Assembly (NCBI GenBank): GCA_902773155.1
Contig: CACYDK010000143.1
Location: 1 to 16,495, forward strand
Reading direction: 5' to 3'
Length of the DNA stretch: 16,495 bases
Source of the DNA: an uncultured Ruminococcus sp.
GTDB lineage: Bacteria > Bacillota > Clostridia > Oscillospirales > Acutalibacteraceae
Shown: in pieces, positions 12,979-16,495 of the stretch
Numbering within the stretch: the stretch's first letter is position 1
How the letters are laid out: every line of letters begins with the position of its first letter
The notes under the pieces: model-generated
What the model was told of the DNA's origin: nothing
The model's input: the letters and a program-made list of their open reading frames with translations, nothing else
Database searches by the model: none
Made by a program: the position numbers and the translations under genes

Positions 12979-15900
12979 ATGAAAAAAATACCTAAGAAAA
13001 TCCTGTCCGTTCTGCTTTCGGGCGTGCTTGTAGCCTCGGCAGCCTGGACAGCCGGCGCCGCGCCGCTCGACAAGGAGCCCACAGCGGCGGATAACAGCTA
13101 TACAAGCGCCTGTCAGCAGCTGGACAACCAGTTCGGCTACGACGGCAATGACCTCGGCTTTACCTATACTCCGCAGAAAACCACCTTCAAGGTATGGTCT
13201 CCTAAGGCGACCTCGGTTACTCTCAATCTTTACAACGAGGGCAACGGCGGAAACAAGCTCAAGACAGTTAATATGACCAAGGGCGCAAAGGGCGTTTGGT
13301 CGGTGGACGTAAACGAGGACATCAAGAACAAGTTCTACACCTACACCGTCACGACCCCCAACGTTCTCGGACAAAACCAGAAAACAAACGAGACTCAGGA
13401 TATCTACTCCGTAGCTACCGGCGTCAACGGTAAGCGCTCTCAGGTCGTAGACCTCAAGAGCACAAACCCGAGCGGCTGGGAAAGCGACGCTCACGTGGTT
13501 CCCCAAAAGAGCACAGACTCCTACGTCTGGGAGGTTCACGTAAAGGACTTCTCTTGGGACACAAAGTCCGGAGTTTCCTCCAAGAACCGCGGCAAATACC
13601 TCGCCTTTACCGAGCAGAACACCACGCTCAGCAACAACGGCAAAAACCCCACCATGCTCAACTACTTAAAGAGCCTCGGAGTAACTACGGTACAGATCAC
13701 TCCCTTCTATGATTTCGGCTCCATCGACGAGGCAGGCTCGGCCGACCAGTTCAACTGGGGCTACGATCCCGTCAACTACAACGTTCCCGAGGGCTCCTAT
13801 TCCTCAAACCCCAACGACGGTAACGTTCGTATCAAGGAATGTAAGCAGATGATCCAGGCGCTCCACAACGCCGGCTTCTCGGTTGTAATGGACGTTGTTT
13901 ATAACCACATGTTCTCGGCAACGGACTCCAGCTTTGAGAAAACCGTTCCCAACTACTATTTCCGTATGATGGCCAACGGTAAGTATTCCGACGGCTCCGG
14001 CTGCGGAAACGAGACCGCCTCCGAGCACAAAATGTTCAGAAAATTCCTCATCGATTCCTGTATGTACTGGGTCAACGAGTATCATATCGACGGCTTCCGC
14101 TTCGACCTTATGGGAATCCACGACTGCGAGACGATGAATCTTCTCCGCGCAGAGATGGACAAGGTCGACCCGAGACTCACTATCTGGGGCGAGGGCTGGA
14201 CAGGCGGCTCCTGCAACTATCCTTCAAAAACCTGCACAGGCCAGACCTTCCACGAGGCCGACCGCTTCCAGTCGCCGAACTTAAACGAAAGAGTCGCCAT
14301 CTTTAACGACGGTATCCGCGACGCCGTAAAGGGCTCCGTCTTTGCTCTCGACGGCAAGGGCTTTATCCAGGGCAGCGCCTCCTCAGCCAAGGAGCTCAAG
14401 GAGGGTATGCTCGGAAACACCGTCGGCACTCACAACGCCGCCAACTATCAGTGGACTTCAAAGGCGCCGTCTCAGACGGTTTCCTACACCTCGTGTCACG
14501 ATAACCAGACTCTTTGGGACAGAATCGCCTGCTCACAGGGCGTAAAGAGCGGTTTCCGCAACCGCACCGACAAGTTTGCCGCTCAGAACCGTCTTGCCGG
14601 CGGAATTATGAATATGGCTCAGGGTATAACCTTTATGCTTGCCGGTGAGGAAATGGGACGCTCAAAGGACAACGACGAAAACAGCTACAAGTCGGCCGCT
14701 ACGACAAATATGATCGACTGGAGCTGGGTTCAGAGCAACGCCGATATCGTAAACTTCTATAAGGGCACCCGCCAGATCCGCGCCTGCTTCTCACCTCTGC
14801 GCGATAATACAACCAGCTCGAAAAACAACTACAACTGTACAACAGGCGACAGCTCCACAACCTACGCCGCCATCTGGAACAACAACAAGAGCGGCGAGTG
14901 GAAGAAGCTCGCGGTAATCGCGAACGGCTCCGGTAACCAGATCAATCACTCCTTCAACGACGGCACAAACTGGGTGATCCTCGCCAACGGAACCTCCGCC
15001 GGACTCAAAAAACTCGGCGAGACCAGCGGCAGCTTTACCGTTCCCGCCTACTCAATGGTAATTGCCGTTGATAAGCAGAGCTTCGAGTCCGTAACGCCCA
15101 CCCCGGTAAAGAACGCCGTAGTCGGCGGCACGGTCACTCCCACAGAGCCCCCCACAGAGCCTCCTACAAACGCTCCCACAAACGCTCCTACAGAAGCGCC
15201 TACAGACGCTCCCACAGACGCTCCGACAGACGCTCCTACAAACGCTCCTACTCAGGCTCCCACAGACGCGCCCACAGACACCGATACACAGGCGCCCACA
15301 AATGCTCCTACAAACGCTCCCACAGACGAGCCTCAGACAACAGAGGTTTACGGCGACGCTAACCACGACGGCGATATCACCGTAGCCGATGTGACCGCAA
15401 TCCAGAAGCACCTTGCCAGCCTCTCAACTCTCTCCGATATCGGCACTACCCTCGCCGACGTCGACAAAAACGGCAAGATCACTATCAAGGACGCTACATA
15501 TATCTCCAAATACCTCATCAAGATGAACGACAGCGCGAGCGTCGGCAAGCCCTACGGCAATGCTCCGGCCGCCGATCCGACCTCTCCTGCTCCGACAGAA
15601 GCTCCCGAGACAGCTCCCATAGCCGCCCCGACCGAGGCTCCCACAGCCGCTCCTGCGGAAACCCCGACAGAGGCGCCGACAGCCGCTCCGACCGAGACCC
15701 CGACGGACGCTCCCGCCGAGACGCCTACAGACGCTCAGCCGGAGCCCGTAAACGGAACCCTCGTATACTTCGCGAACAACCAGGGCTGGGGTACTCCTCA
15801 CATCTATCTCTGGAAGAACAACTCCGATCCTATCCAGCAGAACGCCGCTTGGCCGGGAGTAGCTATGGAGAAGGATGATTCCGGCAGATATTTCTGCGTG

Positions 15901-15996
15901 ATCCCCTCCGATTACGATATGATGATCTTCAACGACGGCGCCTCAAGCCAGACCGACGATATGTCCGTACCCTCCGAAAGCGGACAGGAGTTTTGA
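12979..15996 (+). CDS. Secreted type I pullulanase with type I dockerin and starch-binding module
   Basis: A 1005-residue exported GH13 debranching enzyme cleaving alpha-1,6 links in pullulan and branched starch. Domains: signal peptide 1-27/28; CBM48-like region ~40-150; GH13 barrel ~168-620; C-terminal beta domain to ~712; Pro-Thr linker 721-789; type I dockerin 790-851; second linker 866-923; CBM26-like starch-binding module 924-1005. Catalysis: DVVYNH 305-310, GFRFD with nucleophile Asp376, GEGW with acid/base Glu405, and HDN with Asp508. FNWGYDP (258-264) is the type I pullulanase signature with Phe for the usual Tyr. Dockerin loops: Asp793, Asn795, Asp797, Thr801, Asp804 and Asp827, Asp829, Asn831, Thr835, Asp838. 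The module's IFNDG and SQTDD stretches match CBM26. AAGGAGG precedes ATG 12979. The dockerin implies attachment to a cohesin scaffold, as in amylosomes. Confidence 0.93.
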   Translation: MKKIPKKILSVLLSGVLVASAAWTAGAAPLDKEPTAADNSYTSACQQLDNQFGYDGNDLGFTYTPQKTTFKVWSPKATSVTLNLYNEGNGGNKLKTVNMTKGAKGVWSVDVNEDIKNKFYTYTVTTPNVLGQNQKTNETQDIYSVATGVNGKRSQVVDLKSTNPSGWESDAHVVPQKSTDSYVWEVHVKDFSWDTKSGVSSKNRGKYLAFTEQNTTLSNNGKNPTMLNYLKSLGVTTVQITPFYDFGSIDEAGSADQFNWGYDPVNYNVPEGSYSSNPNDGNVRIKECKQMIQALHNAGFSVVMDVVYNHMFSATDSSFEKTVPNYYFRMMANGKYSDGSGCGNETASEHKMFRKFLIDSCMYWVNEYHIDGFRFDLMGIHDCETMNLLRAEMDKVDPRLTIWGEGWTGGSCNYPSKTCTGQTFHEADRFQSPNLNERVAIFNDGIRDAVKGSVFALDGKGFIQGSASSAKELKEGMLGNTVGTHNAANYQWTSKAPSQTVSYTSCHDNQTLWDRIACSQGVKSGFRNRTDKFAAQNRLAGGIMNMAQGITFMLAGEEMGRSKDNDENSYKSAATTNMIDWSWVQSNADIVNFYKGTRQIRACFSPLRDNTTSSKNNYNCTTGDSSTTYAAIWNNNKSGEWKKLAVIANGSGNQINHSFNDGTNWVILANGTSAGLKKLGETSGSFTVPAYSMVIAVDKQSFESVTPTPVKNAVVGGTVTPTEPPTEPPTNAPTNAPTEAPTDAPTDAPTDAPTNAPTQAPTDAPTDTDTQAPTNAPTNAPTDEPQTTEVYGDANHDGDITVADVTAIQKHLASLSTLSDIGTTLADVDKNGKITIKDATYISKYLIKMNDSASVGKPYGNAPAADPTSPAPTEAPETAPIAAPTEAPTAAPAETPTEAPTAAPTETPTDAPAETPTDAQPEPVNGTLVYFANNQGWGTPHIYLWKNNSDPIQQNAAWPGVAMEKDDSGRYFCVIPSDYDMMIFNDGASSQTDDMSVPSESGQEF
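15139..15345 (+). repeat. Degenerate 12-bp tandem repeat coding for the first Pro-Thr linker
   Basis: About 17 imperfect copies of a 12-base unit of the type CCTACAGACGCT encode P-T-x-A/P. The x position alternates between Asp, Asn, Glu and Gln, giving an extended, probably flexible spacer between the catalytic part and the dockerin. Such repeats can change copy number by slippage. Confidence 0.85.
15355..15537 (+). other. Type I dockerin module within the pullulanase
   Basis: Two duplicated EF-hand-like calcium loops with their helices, beginning GDANHDGDITVADV and ADVDKNGKITIKDA. Every calcium-ligand position (1, 3, 5, 9, 12) is filled in both. Positions 10-11, which help decide cohesin specificity in other systems, are Val-Ala in the first copy and Ile-Lys in the second, so the two halves differ. 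Confidence 0.92.
15574..15747 (+). repeat. Second Pro-Thr-Ala repeat linker of the pullulanase
   Basis: Units of APTEAPT, ETPTEAPT and ETPTDAPA type separate the dockerin from the C-terminal starch-binding module. It is richer in Ala than the first linker and has a looser repeat. Confidence 0.75.
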
Positions 15997-16037
15997 TGAT
16001 CGACATAGTTAATTAAGCTCAATTAAAAAACATCACA

Positions 16038-16078
16038 GCCGGGCAGACAGGTCAAAAACCTGAGCTGCCCGGCCGCTT
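16038..16078 (+). terminator. Rho-independent terminator of the pullulanase gene
   Basis: A perfect 9-bp stem (GCCGGGCAG at 16038-16046 with CTGCCCGGC at 16065-16073) has an inner CAGGT/ACCTG stem and is followed by CGCTTTG. The T-run is short, but the stem is strong. It lies 41 bp past the stop. Confidence 0.8.
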
Positions 16079-16173
16079 TGCGTTTCGGGTGTCCGGATAA
16101 GAAAGGCGCGCCTTGCGCGAATTTCGCTATACATCGCACGTTTCTGCGCGGCAGAAAACTGCGCGGAGAATAC
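16079..16173. other. Gene-free stretch between the pullulanase and gap terminators
   Basis: No credible gene is seen. It contains a 12-bp palindrome AAGGCGCGCCTT (16103-16114), a perfect hairpin TTTCTGC-GCG-GCAGAAA (16141-16157) and a direct repeat CTGCGCGG (16144-16151 and 16159-16166). Open frames here lack ribosome sites and known motifs. Confidence 0.5.
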
Positions 16174-16226
16174 AAAAAGAAGCCGGGAAAACAAGCTCTC
16201 GTATGAGAGCCTGTCCTCCCGGCTTT
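16174..16226 (-). terminator. Rho-independent terminator of gap
   Basis: On the minus strand a perfect 9-bp stem AAGCCGGGA/TCCCGGCTT (16180-16188 with 16217-16225) contains a nested GCTCTC/GAGAGC hairpin and is followed, after C, by TTTTT (16178-16174). It starts 33 bp past the gap stop. Confidence 0.9.
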
Positions 16227-16258
16227 CAATTATCAATCAGCAAATCTTGGTCGAATAA

Positions 16259-16495
16259 TCAGCCTAACTCTGCGAAGTACTTGATTGTTCTAACCATCTG
16301 GCTTGTGTAGCTGTTCTCGTTGTCGTACCAGGAAACTACCTGTACCTCATAGAGGTCGTCAGCGATCTTGGCTACCATTGTCTGTGTAGCGTCAAAGAGC
16401 GAGCCGTATGTCATACCGATGATGTCGGAGGATACGATCGGATCCTCGTTGTAGCCATAGCTGTCGGAAGCAGCAGCCTTCATAGCGGCGTTGAT
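16259..16495 (-). CDS. gap: Glyceraldehyde-3-phosphate dehydrogenase, C-terminal part
   Basis: The frame runs off the right edge of the window, so only the last 78 residues are seen. They match the GAPDH C-terminus: INAAMKAAA, then [21 protein letters not shown], then [25 protein letters not shown] before the stop. WYDNEN(S/W)Y is a hallmark, with the Asn that positions nicotinamide. The enzyme oxidises glyceraldehyde-3-phosphate with NAD+ and phosphate in glycolysis. The catalytic Cys and the NAD-binding domain lie outside the window. It is convergent with the pullulanase gene, with a terminator for each between them. Confidence 0.97.
   Translation of the reverse strand: MNAAMKAAASDSYGYNEDPIVSSDIIGMTYGSLFDATQTMVAKIADDLYEVQVVSWYDNENSYTSQMVRTIKYFAELG

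Noticed and set aside
15139..15345. Possible CRISPR array or non-coding tandem repeat
   Set aside because: The 12-bp periodicity is in frame and encodes a Pro-Thr linker. There are no spacers of constant length between identical repeats.
16033..16236. Overlapping 65-68-codon frames between the pullulanase and gap genes, both strands
   Set aside because: They run through two strong terminator hairpins and have no ribosome site or conserved motif.

Overview
The window looks like a contig from a gut or rumen Bacillota of the Ruminococcus / Oscillospiraceae type. The reasons are AAGGAGG-type ribosome binding sites, sigma-A promoters, moderate GC, many AT-rich hairpin terminators, and secreted proteins with Pro-Thr-Ala-rich linkers, a type I dockerin and a cohesin-like domain. 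The genus is inferred from this style, not from a marker gene.

Layout. 1-1940 (+): the 3' end of dnaK, then complete dnaJ. 3148-1959 (-): a translationally coupled pair, a CpXC zinc protein and a dCMP deaminase. 3284-3787 (+): a coiled-coil hypothetical protein with an acidic tail. 3838-4163: a gene-free stretch with two hairpin terminators around a hairpin-rich element bounded by a perfect 21-bp inverted repeat. 4933-4172 (-): a secreted, membrane-anchored cohesin-like protein. 5264-5082 (-): a 60-aa two-helix membrane protein. 6987-5447 (-): a cyclophilin and UDP-glucose 4-epimerase operon. 7169-7543 (+): a short DtxR/MntR-family regulator facing that operon. 7734-9188 (+): a secreted beta-helix protein with an acidic N-terminus and a basic C-terminus. 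11118-9422 (-): an ECF-like sigma factor and a membrane protein that is probably its anti-sigma factor. 12082-11249 (-): an OGG1-type 8-oxoguanine glycosylase. 12179-12874 (+): a DUF6062-like protein. 12979-15996 (+): a large secreted type I pullulanase with a type I dockerin and a starch-binding module. 16495-16259 (-): the 3' end of gap (GAPDH).

The most notable theme is starch handling by a surface complex. The pullulanase carries two canonical dockerin calcium loops, and the window also encodes a cohesin-like domain held in the membrane by a C-terminal helix. Dockerin plus cohesin is the logic of cellulosomes and of the Ruminococcus bromii amylosome. Whether these two proteins bind each other cannot be read from the sequence. 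The sigma/anti-sigma pair lies between them. Its anti-sigma candidate has a duplicated external domain that I do not recognise, so it could sense something outside the cell, but no regulon can be assigned from this window. The rest is ordinary housekeeping: chaperones, nucleotide metabolism, sugar-nucleotide metabolism, DNA repair and glycolysis.

I saw no tRNA, rRNA, CRISPR array, transposase or integrase. Several long open frames antisense to real genes were rejected as by-products of codon bias.
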